DNA from: Verrucomicrobiales bacterium
GTDB taxonomy: Bacteria; Verrucomicrobiota; Verrucomicrobiia; Verrucomicrobiales; DEV007
Length of the DNA: 45,038 nt
Assembly: GCA_029213265.1 (NCBI GenBank)
Contig: JARGNG010000038.1
Coordinates: 1-45,038 of the forward strand
Reading direction: 5' to 3'
Below the pieces are notes generated by a model. That model saw only the letters and a program-made list of their open reading frames with translations. It did no database searches and was not told the origin of the DNA. A program made the translations under genes and the position numbers. This document shows positions 36,011-44,996 of this stretch, in pieces; positions within the stretch are counted from its first letter, which is position 1, and each line of letters begins with the position of its first letter.

Positions 36011-37399
36011 ATGACCGCTCGTTTTCTTCTGCTTCTGATCGGGGCAGCTCTTTCCTCCGGAATTTCCTTTTGTGAGGACTGGAAAAAAATCGCGCGGGAG
36101 ACCGATGAGCCGGCCTTTGGGCTGCTCATTGAGCAAATCATTCCCGCTTCCCAGGCGGAGCAACTCGGATTGAAGAAGGGGGACTTTTTGCTTCAGCTCG
36201 ACGAGCAACAGCTTCGCGGTTGGGGCTTGAAGCGACGGGGAGATGAGCAGGCGCTCTTCTATGTGAAAAAGGGCGGGACTTCCGACTTCGCGATCGTGAA
36301 GAGTGGAAAGATCGGCGTCTATTACCGGGAAGTCTTTCGGCCCTTGGTAGCTTATTTGCGAGGCGAGATTGGAACCCCGTCCGATACGTGGGAGGAGGCG
36401 GTGACGGACGTTCTTCTCGACTTGCACGACAATCCGGCGGAAGCCGAAGCGGGCTGGAATGAGGTGTTGGAAATGGGATATCCTGCGGATGAGATGGACG
36501 CTTTTGTCCGTGCCTATGTCCGGTGGCGGCAGGGAAAGCCGTTTTCCGCGAAGGAAGCCTTCGACAAGGTTGTGCAGGAGTTTGAAGTTCTTCCGGCCAT
36601 CTATTTCGCAAAACTGGAGGACCTCGCCTACGCCTCCAATCAAACGGAAGTGCTGCGTAAACTCCATGAACTCGACGGGGAAACGAGTTTGATCGGCGCG
36701 AAGTATTTGGAGATCTGGGACAAGTTGAAGCCGGAGGTTTCCGCTCCCCGCAACCTGCTTGCTCTCGCGAAAGAAAGGAGAGCGGAGGACCTTTCTGAAA
36801 GATTACAAATGCCGGACGGGGCCAGCAAGTCGGCCCGGCCGATCCAGCAGCTCCTCGATCAGAAAGCGATCCGTGTCTCGGCAGGGCAGTATCGTCTTCA
36901 CCAGTTTCGGGTTCCGAAAGGAGTCGGGGATTTTCACTGCTCCTTCGCCGCCCATATCCATTGCCATGAGCATTCCGAACGCTGGGCTTCACTGGCCCGG
37001 CTGCTGCTCTACGCGGACTCAAAAGAGGATTGGGAGGGCTTTCCATCCAATCGCCTCGCCCGCATCGGAATCGGGGACAGCATGAAAAACGGACCGTATC
37101 TTCGACTCGAGGGAGGAATGACCAGTTATTCCCGGCACTATGAGGCTCGGGAACTTCATCTTCCGGTGACCCTGGACGAGAAAAGAGTAGTTCGTCCCCG
37201 GGATGAATCCGCGCCTCCCCACACACTGGAGATCGTGAAAATTGGAGACGAGGTCTCTGCCTATTGCAACGGGATCTGCTATCTCCATCTTCCTGTTGCG
37301 AAATCCATCGAGACGATGGCGTTCTCCCTTCATGTCTCCGGATTGGAATTTGTGCTGACCGACTTTGGATTCTGGAGCCTGGAACCGGCGAACAAATAG
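36011..37399 (+). CDS. exported PDZ-domain protein of unknown function
   Basis: 462 residues with a signal peptide (MTARFLLLLIGAALSSGIS). Residues about 35-95 look like a PDZ domain: FGLLIEQIIPASQAEQLGLKKGDFLLQ. The middle is helical and TPR-like (about 110-250). Residues from about 280 on look like a beta-sandwich or lectin-like domain (QYRLHQFRVPKGVGDFHCSF, then HTLEIVKIGDEVSAYCNG). It has no protease motif. The gene converges with the DUF3137 gene, with four bases between the stops. I do not recognise a named family. Confidence 0.65.
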   Translation: MTARFLLLLIGAALSSGISFCEDWKKIARETDEPAFGLLIEQIIPASQAEQLGLKKGDFLLQLDEQQLRGWGLKRRGDEQALFYVKKGGTSDFAIVKSGKIGVYYREVFRPLVAYLRGEIGTPSDTWEEAVTDVLLDLHDNPAEAEAGWNEVLEMGYPADEMDAFVRAYVRWRQGKPFSAKEAFDKVVQEFEVLPAIYFAKLEDLAYASNQTEVLRKLHELDGETSLIGAKYLEIWDKLKPEVSAPRNLLALAKERRAEDLSERLQMPDGASKSARPIQQLLDQKAIRVSAGQYRLHQFRVPKGVGDFHCSFAAHIHCHEHSERWASLARLLLYADSKEDWEGFPSNRLARIGIGDSMKNGPYLRLEGGMTSYSRHYEARELHLPVTLDEKRVVRPRDESAPPHTLEIVKIGDEVSAYCNGICYLHLPVAKSIETMAFSLHVSGLEFVLTDFGFWSLEPANK

Positions 37400-37403
37400 T
37401 CCG

Positions 37404-38375
37404 CTACTCCTTCGTCCAGATCCGTGTGTTCAGATCGAGCTCTTCCACGGTATCGAGAAAGTAGCGAAGTTCGAAGAGCATATTCTGCACCTGCCCGGTA
37501 TCGGTGGCCGGGAGGGAAGTCGTTGGCTCCAGGTAGGGGGAAGAGTGGGGGACCGAAAGAAAGAGGCAGGATTCCTTGAATCCCAATCGCACTTCGTCTC
37601 CGAATCGGGACCGCATATCGAGAATTCTTCTCAGCATGGCGGTGCTGAGGATGTAGCGGGCCTCAACTTCATCCGTAGAGTAGACGGCGAAGGCATTCTC
37701 GAACTCCGGGTCTTCGAGGCGGAGGAGCCCGGTATCGGGCCGACCTCCCATTTTCTGAAAAAATCTTCCGACATTCCCAAAGGTTTTCTCGGCCTTGTCG
37801 GGAAAAACAAAGGTGCGTCCGTGAAAGTGTTTGTGGAAATCAGCGATGAGAAGCAGGCCGTCGAAGATCGTGACGTAGTAGGTCTCGGATCGGCCTTTGC
37901 TATCGGTCCGGGTGCGTCTTTCCTCGGCATCAATTTCGGCCAGTTGGAGATACGTCTTCCCGTGGTTTCCCTGAATGAGATCCTCGGTGCTATAGCGGTC
38001 AGGGCTGGAATTGAAAAGTTCCGTTCCGACAAAGGTCGACGAGGGGATGCCCGAATTGGGGTCGTATTGTAAATTCGGATCGATGGTTTCGAGGAGGGCA
38101 GGTATGACGGTACGTTTGTAGTGAGTGATATACATTTGTCCGTGGGAAGCAGCTCGAAACTGATACAGGAGAATGCCGATCACAAACCAGACTCCGGCGA
38201 TGATGAATCCGATCATCCTTGCCTCGATCGCAAAGGAAATGGCGATCAGCGCAAGCAGGGGAATGAATAGGACCAGGAGATAGGTCTTCTGGCGACGTCG
38301 GTAGAGCTGACGGCCCGGTTCAAGACGCTCCAGCGTCGGCATCATTTGCTGAATGATCTCGGCGACGTCTCTCAT
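37404..38375 (-). CDS. DUF3137 membrane protein
   Basis: 323 residues. Two membrane helices lie near residues 31-50 and 53-72, then a soluble domain (TFVGTELFNSSPDRYSTEDL, YYVTIFDGLLLIADF). DUF3137 proteins are typically encoded next to LemA, as here. The LemA gene is immediately upstream with a 4-base ATGA overlap, so the two are translationally coupled. The function of the pair is unknown. Confidence 0.8.
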   Translation of the reverse strand: MRDVAEIIQQMMPTLERLEPGRQLYRRRQKTYLLVLFIPLLALIAISFAIEARMIGFIIAGVWFVIGILLYQFRAASHGQMYITHYKRTVIPALLETIDPNLQYDPNSGIPSSTFVGTELFNSSPDRYSTEDLIQGNHGKTYLQLAEIDAEERRTRTDSKGRSETYYVTIFDGLLLIADFHKHFHGRTFVFPDKAEKTFGNVGRFFQKMGGRPDTGLLRLEDPEFENAFAVYSTDEVEARYILSTAMLRRILDMRSRFGDEVRLGFKESCLFLSVPHSSPYLEPTTSLPATDTGQVQNMLFELRYFLDTVEELDLNTRIWTKE

Positions 38376-38935
38376 GAATTCATATTCACGTGTATGGGTC
38401 CCCGGGAGTCAGCAGACGCTTCGAAAAAGTCGTGGCGCTGAAAGCCGAAGGCACTTGCGACGAGGTTGGAGGGAAAACTTTCGACGGCGGTGTTGATCTC
38501 GTAGACCGCGGCATTGTAGGCCCTGCGCGCGGCGGAGATCTGCTCTTCGATTTCGGTGAGGTTTCTTTGTAAGTTTAGAAAATGGGAACTCGACCGCAGC
38601 TCCGGATAGTCCTCGGCAACGGCCAGAAGCCGCTGCATCCCGGGTCCGATCTGCTCTTCGACACGGAGGCGCTCGGACTCCGAGAGGTGGCCGGAGTGGA
38701 TCTGCTGCCGTGCCTCGATGAGGCGGGTAAAGGTCGATTCCTCGTGTCGCGCGAAGCCTTTCACCGTTTCCACGAGGGAAGGGATCAGGTCGTGTCGCTT
38801 GCGAAGGTTTACGTCAATACTGGAAAAGGCATTCCGCACCATATTGCGTTTCGCGACCAGTCCGTTGTAGATCAGAATCAGCACGAGGAGAAAAAATCCC
38901 CCGCAACCAACCAAAAGAAAAAGCGTGCTCCTCAT
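38372..38935 (-). CDS. lemA: LemA family membrane protein
   Basis: 187 residues from ATG 38935. One N-terminal membrane helix (3-23) is followed by a helical domain with the family core: YNGLVAKRNMVRNAFSSIDV, KRHDLIPSLVETVKGF and LTEIEEQISAARRAYNAAV. LemA proteins expose a helical bundle to one side of the membrane; their role is not settled. It overlaps the DUF3137 gene and is divergent from the L7/L12-like gene. Confidence 0.9.
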   Translation of the reverse strand: MRSTLFLLVGCGGFFLLVLILIYNGLVAKRNMVRNAFSSIDVNLRKRHDLIPSLVETVKGFARHEESTFTRLIEARQQIHSGHLSESERLRVEEQIGPGMQRLLAVAEDYPELRSSSHFLNLQRNLTEIEEQISAARRAYNAAVYEINTAVESFPSNLVASAFGFQRHDFFEASADSRGPIHVNMNS

Positions 38936-39073
38936 TACGAGATGACTATAAGTGGGCGCCACGCAGGGAGGCCACTACAAATGAAGGCGCAGTTTGGAGC
39001 GGATGCGATTGCCTCGAGCCGGAGAGTAATGGTAGAATGGGCAGAGCGATTTATTTCATCCTGTCCCAATCCG

Positions 39074-39364
39074 ATGCCTGAGGAATACCTAACCGAACAA
39101 CAAACCACCGAAGTGATCGACTGTCTGCAGCGTGGACGAAAAATCGAGGCGATTAAACGATACCGGGAATTCACCGGAACCGGATTGAAGGAAGCCAAAG
39201 AAGCCGTGGAGGCTCTGGAGCGTTCGACCGATCGCAACCGGTCACCGGTTGAGACCAGCGGACATCCTCATGCGGAGAAATCCGGCTGCGGATCATCCGT
39301 GTTTCTCATCGGGCTGCTCGGGGCACTCCTCTATGGGCTGCTCCAGGCAGACTCAGGACTGTGA
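39074..39364 (+). CDS. ribosomal L7/L12 C-terminal-like domain protein with membrane anchor
   Basis: 96 residues from ATG 39074 ([10 protein letters not shown]), where the start resembles relatives. An in-frame ATG at 39029 with GGAG upstream would add 15 residues. Residues 12-50 ([20 protein letters not shown], then [13 protein letters not shown]) match the L7/L12 C-terminal domain that contacts translation factors. A polar linker and a single membrane helix (74-91) follow. It is not the ribosomal protein itself. It converges with argG and overlaps its 3' end by 12 bases. Confidence 0.75.
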   Translation: MPEEYLTEQQTTEVIDCLQRGRKIEAIKRYREFTGTGLKEAKEAVEALERSTDRNRSPVETSGHPHAEKSGCGSSVFLIGLLGALLYGLLQADSGL

Positions 39365-40660
39365 CTGACGCCGGGTCGCTTCGCTTTTCAAACGAAGCGC
39401 ATTCAGCTGAATGAATCCGGTCGCATCATCCTGGTTGTAGGCGTGTTCGGCGCCGCCTTCCATCGTTGCGACATCTTCGTTGTAGAGGCTCAGGGCGGAA
39501 CGACGTCCCGCCGTGATGATGTTGCCTTTGTAGAGTTTCAAGCGCACTTCGCCGGAGACAGATTTCTGAGATTCGGTCACGAGGGCCTGGAGGGCTTCGC
39601 GCTCAGGTGCGAACCAGAAGCCGTTGTAGACGAGCTGTGCATACTTGGGAATGAGTCCGTCGCGGATGTGCATGACCTCCCGATCAACGGTAAGGCTCTC
39701 CATCTGGCGGTGGGCATCGAGAAGTATCGTGCCACCCGGAGTTTCGTAGATGCCGCGGCTCTTCATACCGACGAAACGGTTTTCGACCATGTCGATCCGG
39801 CCGATGCCGTGTTTGCCACCGAGAAAGTTGAGAACGCGCATGACGCCGTAGGGAGTTAACAGGGTATAGTCGCCCTCCGAACCCTCTTTGGTGACGTCGC
39901 CGAGTTCAGAGATGACGTCGTCGATGGTTTCGAGAGCGATGCCGATGCAGTTGCCTTCTTTGAAAAGCAGCTGCACATACTCGGGCTGATCGGGGGCTTC
40001 TTCCGGGGAAACACTTAGAACGTACATGTCGCGATCGGCATCACCGCTGGCATCATACCAGGGATCTTCGAGCACACCGCTTTCAAAACTGATGTGGAGA
40101 AGGTTCCGGTCCATCGAGTAGGACTTCTTGGCGGAAGCCTGCACCGGGATGTTGTGCTCCGCCGCGTAGTCGATCATTTCGGCGCGGCCCGGAAACTGAT
40201 CACGGAAGCGCTGTTGTCTCCACGGGGCAATCATCTGGATGTCGGGAGCAAGAGCTGCGGTGGAAAGCTCGAAACGAACCTGATCGTTTCCTTTTCCGGT
40301 GGCTCCGTGAGCGATCGCATTGGCTCCGTTCTCGCGGGCGACGCGGACCATTCCTTCCGAAATGCAGGGGCGGGCGATCGAGGTGCCGAGGAGATACTGG
40401 CCTTCGTAGATCGCTCCGGCCTGAATCATGGGATAGATGAAATCGGCGGCAAAGGTGGACTTCAGGTCATCGATGATGCACTTCGAGGCACCGGTATTGA
40501 GCGCTTTCTCCTCGAGACCGTCCAGTTCCTCCTGTTGTCCGACATCGGCACAATAGGCAATCACCTCGGCCTGGTAGGTGTCGCGAAGCCAGGTGAGAAG
40601 GACAGAGGTATCGAGACCACCGGAGTAGGCCACTACGATTTTATTGATGTTTTCGCTCAT
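39353..40660 (-). CDS. argG: argininosuccinate synthase
   Basis: 435 residues from ATG 40660. The ATP-pyrophosphatase loop AYSGGLDTS is at 11-19. It joins citrulline and aspartate to argininosuccinate in arginine synthesis, with ATP cleaved to AMP and PPi. The sequence follows the long-form family with [14 protein letters not shown] and [11 protein letters not shown]. It lies 87 bases downstream of nth on the same strand; no other arg gene is nearby. Confidence 0.96.
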   Translation of the reverse strand: MSENINKIVVAYSGGLDTSVLLTWLRDTYQAEVIAYCADVGQQEELDGLEEKALNTGASKCIIDDLKSTFAADFIYPMIQAGAIYEGQYLLGTSIARPCISEGMVRVARENGANAIAHGATGKGNDQVRFELSTAALAPDIQMIAPWRQQRFRDQFPGRAEMIDYAAEHNIPVQASAKKSYSMDRNLLHISFESGVLEDPWYDASGDADRDMYVLSVSPEEAPDQPEYVQLLFKEGNCIGIALETIDDVISELGDVTKEGSEGDYTLLTPYGVMRVLNFLGGKHGIGRIDMVENRFVGMKSRGIYETPGGTILLDAHRQMESLTVDREVMHIRDGLIPKYAQLVYNGFWFAPEREALQALVTESQKSVSGEVRLKLYKGNIITAGRRSALSLYNEDVATMEGGAEHAYNQDDATGFIQLNALRLKSEATRRQSQS

Positions 40661-40747
40661 GGAGAAAGATGCGGTTTGAGTTCTGCGGCAGTCTAGCGAC
40701 GACGACGCGGAGTGCAAACGGGATTGCAATCGAAGCCGTTGTCGATT

Positions 40748-41398
40748 TCACTTCTTTGTCTTCACGGCCCGCTTCCGGTCCGGATACAGTTCGCGGCAGA
40801 TCGGGCAAACCGTCCCGTCGCAGCCGCGGGCAGTGCAGTATTCGCGACCGTAGAAAATGATCTGCAGGTGGAGCTTGTTCCACGATTCGCGGGGGAAGGC
40901 ACGTTTCAGATCCTTTTCGGTCTGGACGACGTTTTTCCCGTTCGTCAGTTTCCATCTCTGGGCGAGCCGGTGAATGTGTGTGTCGACGGGAAAGGCCGGC
41001 ACCCCGAAGGCCTGGCTCATGACGACGGAGGCAGTCTTGTGGCCGACCCCGGGCAATTCCTCGAGCGCGGCCATATCTTCGGGGACTTTTCCCCCATGTT
41101 GGTGGAGCAGAATTTTCGAGAGTTCCGAGATCGCGACCGACTTTCGCGGGGAAAGTCCGCAGGGCTTGATGATCTCCCGGATTTCCTCGACCGGAACCAG
41201 TGCCATCTTTTCGGGCGTGTCGGCCCGTTTGAAAAGTGCCGGCGTGATTTTATTGACCCGCTCGTCGGTGCACTGCGCCGAGAGGAGCACAGCGATCAGG
41301 AGAGTGTAGGGATCCTTGTGATCCAGGGGAATGGGCGTCTCCGGATAGAGACCTTCGAGCCGCGCGGCAACGTGGGCGGCTCGCTCCGCTTTTGTCAT
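40748..41398 (-). CDS. nth: endonuclease III (base excision repair)
   Basis: 216 residues. The helix-hairpin-helix is LPGVGHKTASVV with catalytic Lys121, and Asp139 in VDTHIHR. It removes oxidised pyrimidines and nicks the abasic site. The C-terminal iron-sulfur cysteines are Cys188, Cys193, Cys198 and Cys201, spaced x4-x4-x2, against the usual x6-x2-x5. It starts 18 bases after the 3D-domain lipoprotein gene on the same strand. Confidence 0.93.
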   Translation of the reverse strand: MTKAERAAHVAARLEGLYPETPIPLDHKDPYTLLIAVLLSAQCTDERVNKITPALFKRADTPEKMALVPVEEIREIIKPCGLSPRKSVAISELSKILLHQHGGKVPEDMAALEELPGVGHKTASVVMSQAFGVPAFPVDTHIHRLAQRWKLTNGKNVVQTEKDLKRAFPRESWNKLHLQIIFYGREYCTARGCDGTVCPICRELYPDRKRAVKTKK

Positions 41399-41416
41399 CC
41401 TCAGAGAGCAGAATGA

Positions 41417-42193
41417 CTAGGCGCTTCCGCCTGTGCTCTTCTTGAAAGAGCCGGTTTCGCCCTTCTTCTCAATTTCGCGGAGCATCGTGCGAACGTGGTG
41501 AGCGTGGCGGACGTGCTTGCGACTGTCGAGGATCTTGCGGCTCTCTTCAAAGGAACCCCACTCAAGGACGCGGATGGGAATATTGCGGGCTCCCCACTGG
41601 CCGATGCCGGCGAGGTTCGGCTTGTAGATATCGATCGTTTTTGTCCCGGTAAGGGCACTGCCGTAGTCGTCGACCACGTATTCATAGGGAAGTCCTTCGA
41701 TCATGAAGCGGGTTCCCATGGGAAATTTGGACCAGTCGGCGGCCGCACTTCGCACTTTCGAACCGTATTGGAGTGTGTTTCCGGCCGCACTGAGACGACC
41801 ATAGGGGAGGCTGTCGGCCTGAAGGTGGCTGTAGGCCGTGGTGCGCACCATCATGATCTGATTGGTGGGCAGGTTGTCGACCGAGGTCAGCGGAACGGAT
41901 GCCAGTGTAAAGGGTGGCTTCACCTCCGCAGGTTTCGGCTGAGCGGGTAGATCCCGGACTGGGCGTTCCTGAGCGACGGGATCGAGATCAGCAGGGGAAC
42001 CGATCGATTCAGAAGCGGCTTCGGAGGGAGTCGCGGAGGCCGGCTCTTCCTTGGAAATTCGAGCCACGGCTTCGATGTTTGACTGCGAAACGGCAGACAG
42101 ATTCGACGTGGTTGTGCAGCTGGTCAGGGGAAAAGCGAGGAAGCTTCCTGCAGCCAAAAACAAGATCGGAGACGTAGCGGTTCTCTTGCGCAT
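41417..42193 (-). CDS. 3D-domain lipoprotein
   Basis: 258 residues. Lipoprotein signal with LTSC near residue 26, then a proline/alanine/glutamate-rich linker (30-95). The last 140 residues contain the 3D motif in VVDDYGSALTGTKTIDIY, the aspartate-based double-psi barrel of MltA-like and RlpA-like cell wall enzymes. It is probably anchored to a membrane and bound to peptidoglycan. Its promoter overlaps a palindrome. nth follows closely. Confidence 0.85.
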   Translation of the reverse strand: MRKRTATSPILFLAAGSFLAFPLTSCTTTSNLSAVSQSNIEAVARISKEEPASATPSEAASESIGSPADLDPVAQERPVRDLPAQPKPAEVKPPFTLASVPLTSVDNLPTNQIMMVRTTAYSHLQADSLPYGRLSAAGNTLQYGSKVRSAAADWSKFPMGTRFMIEGLPYEYVVDDYGSALTGTKTIDIYKPNLAGIGQWGARNIPIRVLEWGSFEESRKILDSRKHVRHAHHVRTMLREIEKKGETGSFKKSTGGSA

Positions 42194-42206
42194 GAAATTG
42201 CGGTTC

Positions 42207-42241
42207 TTTTTACGATAGAGGAGACAGTTGTCAACTATCTC
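42207..42241 (-). promoter_or_regulatory. promoter and 21-bp palindrome upstream of the 3D-domain gene
   Basis: On the minus strand, TTGACA (42234-42229), a 16-base spacer and TAAAAA (42212-42207). The -35 box lies inside an imperfect palindrome, GAGAcAGTTG-T-CAACTaTCTC (42221-42241), with one mismatch per arm. This looks like an operator. Confidence 0.5.
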
Positions 42242-42433
42242 ACCTTCACAGGATTAACTTACTCTTGATTTGAATCGGGGTCCACGCCCTTTTTCGGTGC
42301 CTTTCAGCTCTTCAAGTGGATTACTAACTGGTTCGCGAGTGGTCAAATTCGCGCCATTCCCGAAGGAAACGCAGCTCAAAGACGGGTGCGGCCCCCAATT
42401 CTTAGAATCTTTTTTAAATTTTCGGAGTCAAAC

Positions 42434-44869
42434 TTACCGATTTCGCAGATCAGCGACCGTTTCGCGCTGTTGGTGGGAGAAAACGGTGAGACGGTCCTGT
42501 TTGATCTCGAGTGTGAGCACTCCGCTTTGATCAAGAGTGAGCAGCGTCGCGCTGCGCTGTTGCAGCATTTCGCGAAAGATTTCCGGAATGCGCTGGGAGG
42601 AGGGAAATCCCGCGTTGCTGGAAAGGACGATCTTCGGGTCGACCGCTTCCACAAACCGGGCCAGGCCGGAAGGGCTTTCGAGGTGCTGTCCGCGGATCCA
42701 TACGTCGGATTTCAGATTCACACCCGACTGGATCAGTGTCTTTTCCGTTTCGAATCCCGCGTCGAAGGTCATGAGGACGGTCCAGTCGTAGACTTCCATC
42801 TTCATCACCAGAACGCGATCGTCGGCGATCCGGCCTTCGTTGCTTCCGTCCGGGGCGATCACGTGGAACTGAACCGGCGTTTCCAATTGATCGGTCCGAA
42901 TCCGTTGTCCGGCCGTGAGCGGGTGGGTCGGTATGCTCAAAGAGTTCGCCACTTCCCTGATCCGGGGATAGGCGGAGGATCGATTGTCCGCCTGCGGTTC
43001 GAGCATCATTCCCGGTCGGAAATGGGTGAGAACTTCCGGAACCGCTCCGATGTGTCCGACGTCACCGTGGCTGAGAATGACCGCGTCAATGCGATTGATG
43101 CCGCGGCTGCGAAGAGTCGGAAGCATTTGCCTCTGGTAGGTCCGCGGGCCGCCGGAATCGATCATCCAGAAAGAGCGACCCTTCGTGTGATGGTTGGGAA
43201 AAGAAAGTAGAGCCGCTCCTTCGCTCCGTTCCCCCATGACATCGAGGGTCACGGAATTTGCATCAGGCGCCTGGTCGAAGAATTCTCCACTGTGGCGGTG
43301 AGCGCCGGGAAGGGAGGCGAAAAATTGGGCCGTAGCCGTGAGCACCACGGCGACGCCGACGGTGAGTTTGTTCAATAGCGAAGTCAGCCAGAGCATCTTG
43401 AGACCAAAACTTGCGAGGGCGGCGGCCGCGAATGTGACGATGACTCCCGCGAGAGGAACGAGGAATAGATTCGCGAGAACTCCGACCGGGGAAAAACTTT
43501 GAAAATGCCAGGTCAGAAGCCCGAGTGATCCCATCCAGGAGACGACCGAAAGGGCAAGAAGCGCTGTCGATACAGTGACCGCATGATCCCTCCAGCGTTG
43601 CGCCGGCTGGAGAAGGGTTTTCGGAATGTAGGGATCGGAGAGCCACGGCTTTGCGAAAAACTTCCGCACGGGTTCTGCGAAGAGGCCGATACAAAGAAGG
43701 ACGGCGAAGGAAAGCTGGAATCCCGGCAGAAAGAGCTGCTGTGTGTCGAACCAGAGAATCAGCAGTCCTGCCAGCGCGAGACTGTTCACGAGGCGGGGGC
43801 GCTCTTTGAAGGCAAAGGCAGCCAGAAGAATGCACAGCATAATCGCAGCCCGAACTGCGGAAGGACGCAGTCCGGTTAAAATCGCGTAGAAGAGCACAAG
43901 TGGAATGACGACAAAGACCGCGTATCGTTTCGGGAGGCGAAAGAAAAGAGCGACGGCCATGAGGAGTCCGGCCACGATTCCGACATGCAGACCGGAGACG
44001 GCGAAGATGTGCATCGTTCCGCTGCGGCGAAACAAGTCCTCCAGTTCTTCCGGGGAATTCTCCCGGGCTCCGAGCGACATCGCGGCGATGAGCCGTGCGT
44101 AGCTTTCGTCCTTTTCAGACAAACCGACCGCGAGCGCTTCTTCCATCCGGTCACGAAGCCTTTGAGAAAACGCGATCAGAGAAGATCCGTTTTTTTCCTC
44201 CTGCACAGCGAGGGAGTCGCCCGCCCGGATTTCCACGCGGGCCAGCGAACCGGATTGCCGGAAGTAGAACGCTTTCGGATCGAAACCTCCCGGAGCGACC
44301 GCAGATTCGAGTGGTCTCAGTAGTCCTGAAAATTGAATCGTGTCGCCGTATTCGATTTCTAAATCAGGCTTTTGAAACCAAACCGGAACGCGGTGGCGGC
44401 AGGGGATCGTTTTTCCGCCCAGTTCGAGCGAAGTGAGTTCCAGGGTTCCGGAGGTCGAGCGCTTTCCGGAAAGGGTGCGGGAAGCGATCCAGCCTGCTCC
44501 CTCGATTTCGATCCCGTCCTCTGTGTGCAGCGCGTCGGCGAGAGGAAAAGAGTGAATCGTCCGGAGGTTCGCGGCGTGGAGCCAGGCAAAAGCGATCCAT
44601 CCGAGGAGAGAGGCGACCGCAATCGGAAGGAGCGTGCGCTGTTTCCGGAGAGCCATCCCGAAAAGAGCGGTCAGAAGAAGAACGGCTGCCACCCCGATTG
44701 CCGGATTCTGCCCGTCGAGGTAGGTAATCCCTGTCATCGCGAACGCACAAACCGCCACCAGTGGATTTCTCCGGAGGCTGTGATCGAGCCAATCAGAGAC
44801 TCTCCGAAATGCAATTTTTGAAAAATCGTGCGATTTCTTCAAAAATGAAGTTGGCATTCTCCAAGACAT
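42434..44869 (-). CDS. comEC: ComEC/Rec2 DNA uptake channel
   Basis: 811 residues from ATG 44869, which has GGGAGGGG upstream; ATG 44857 is an alternative. Layout: N-terminal membrane helices and the OB-like DUF4131 domain (40-250), the competence membrane domain with many helices (FRRSGTMHIFAVSGLHVG, FQLSFAVLLCIGL), then a metallo-beta-lactamase domain (from about 540) with SHGDVGHIGA. It forms the inner membrane channel for single-stranded DNA in transformation. In the beta-lactamase part LDVMGERSEG stands where LDVGQGDAI is usual, so the active site may be altered. Confidence 0.93.
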   Translation of the reverse strand: MSWRMPTSFLKKSHDFSKIAFRRVSDWLDHSLRRNPLVAVCAFAMTGITYLDGQNPAIGVAAVLLLTALFGMALRKQRTLLPIAVASLLGWIAFAWLHAANLRTIHSFPLADALHTEDGIEIEGAGWIASRTLSGKRSTSGTLELTSLELGGKTIPCRHRVPVWFQKPDLEIEYGDTIQFSGLLRPLESAVAPGGFDPKAFYFRQSGSLARVEIRAGDSLAVQEEKNGSSLIAFSQRLRDRMEEALAVGLSEKDESYARLIAAMSLGARENSPEELEDLFRRSGTMHIFAVSGLHVGIVAGLLMAVALFFRLPKRYAVFVVIPLVLFYAILTGLRPSAVRAAIMLCILLAAFAFKERPRLVNSLALAGLLILWFDTQQLFLPGFQLSFAVLLCIGLFAEPVRKFFAKPWLSDPYIPKTLLQPAQRWRDHAVTVSTALLALSVVSWMGSLGLLTWHFQSFSPVGVLANLFLVPLAGVIVTFAAAALASFGLKMLWLTSLLNKLTVGVAVVLTATAQFFASLPGAHRHSGEFFDQAPDANSVTLDVMGERSEGAALLSFPNHHTKGRSFWMIDSGGPRTYQRQMLPTLRSRGINRIDAVILSHGDVGHIGAVPEVLTHFRPGMMLEPQADNRSSAYPRIREVANSLSIPTHPLTAGQRIRTDQLETPVQFHVIAPDGSNEGRIADDRVLVMKMEVYDWTVLMTFDAGFETEKTLIQSGVNLKSDVWIRGQHLESPSGLARFVEAVDPKIVLSSNAGFPSSQRIPEIFREMLQQRSATLLTLDQSGVLTLEIKQDRLTVFSHQQRETVADLRNR

Positions 44870-44917
44870 CTGTAAATTCCCCTCCCTTCCCGGTTCCATC
44901 CGGGATTCGGAAATCGG

Positions 44918-44953
44918 ATTTCTAAACTTCCGTTAAATATTAGAATTTCTAAA
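44918..44953. repeat. direct repeat ATTTCTAAA in an AT-rich divergent gap
   Basis: Two copies of ATTTCTAAA (44918-44926 and 44945-44953), 27 bases apart, lie in the AT-rich gap between comEC (minus) and tRNA-Gly (plus). The second copy overlaps the near-palindrome TTAGAATTTCTAA (44940-44952). Confidence 0.4.
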
Positions 44954-44996
44954 ATTTAATTGGAAACTTTTTAAAATTCGAGGACCGTATGCGAGT

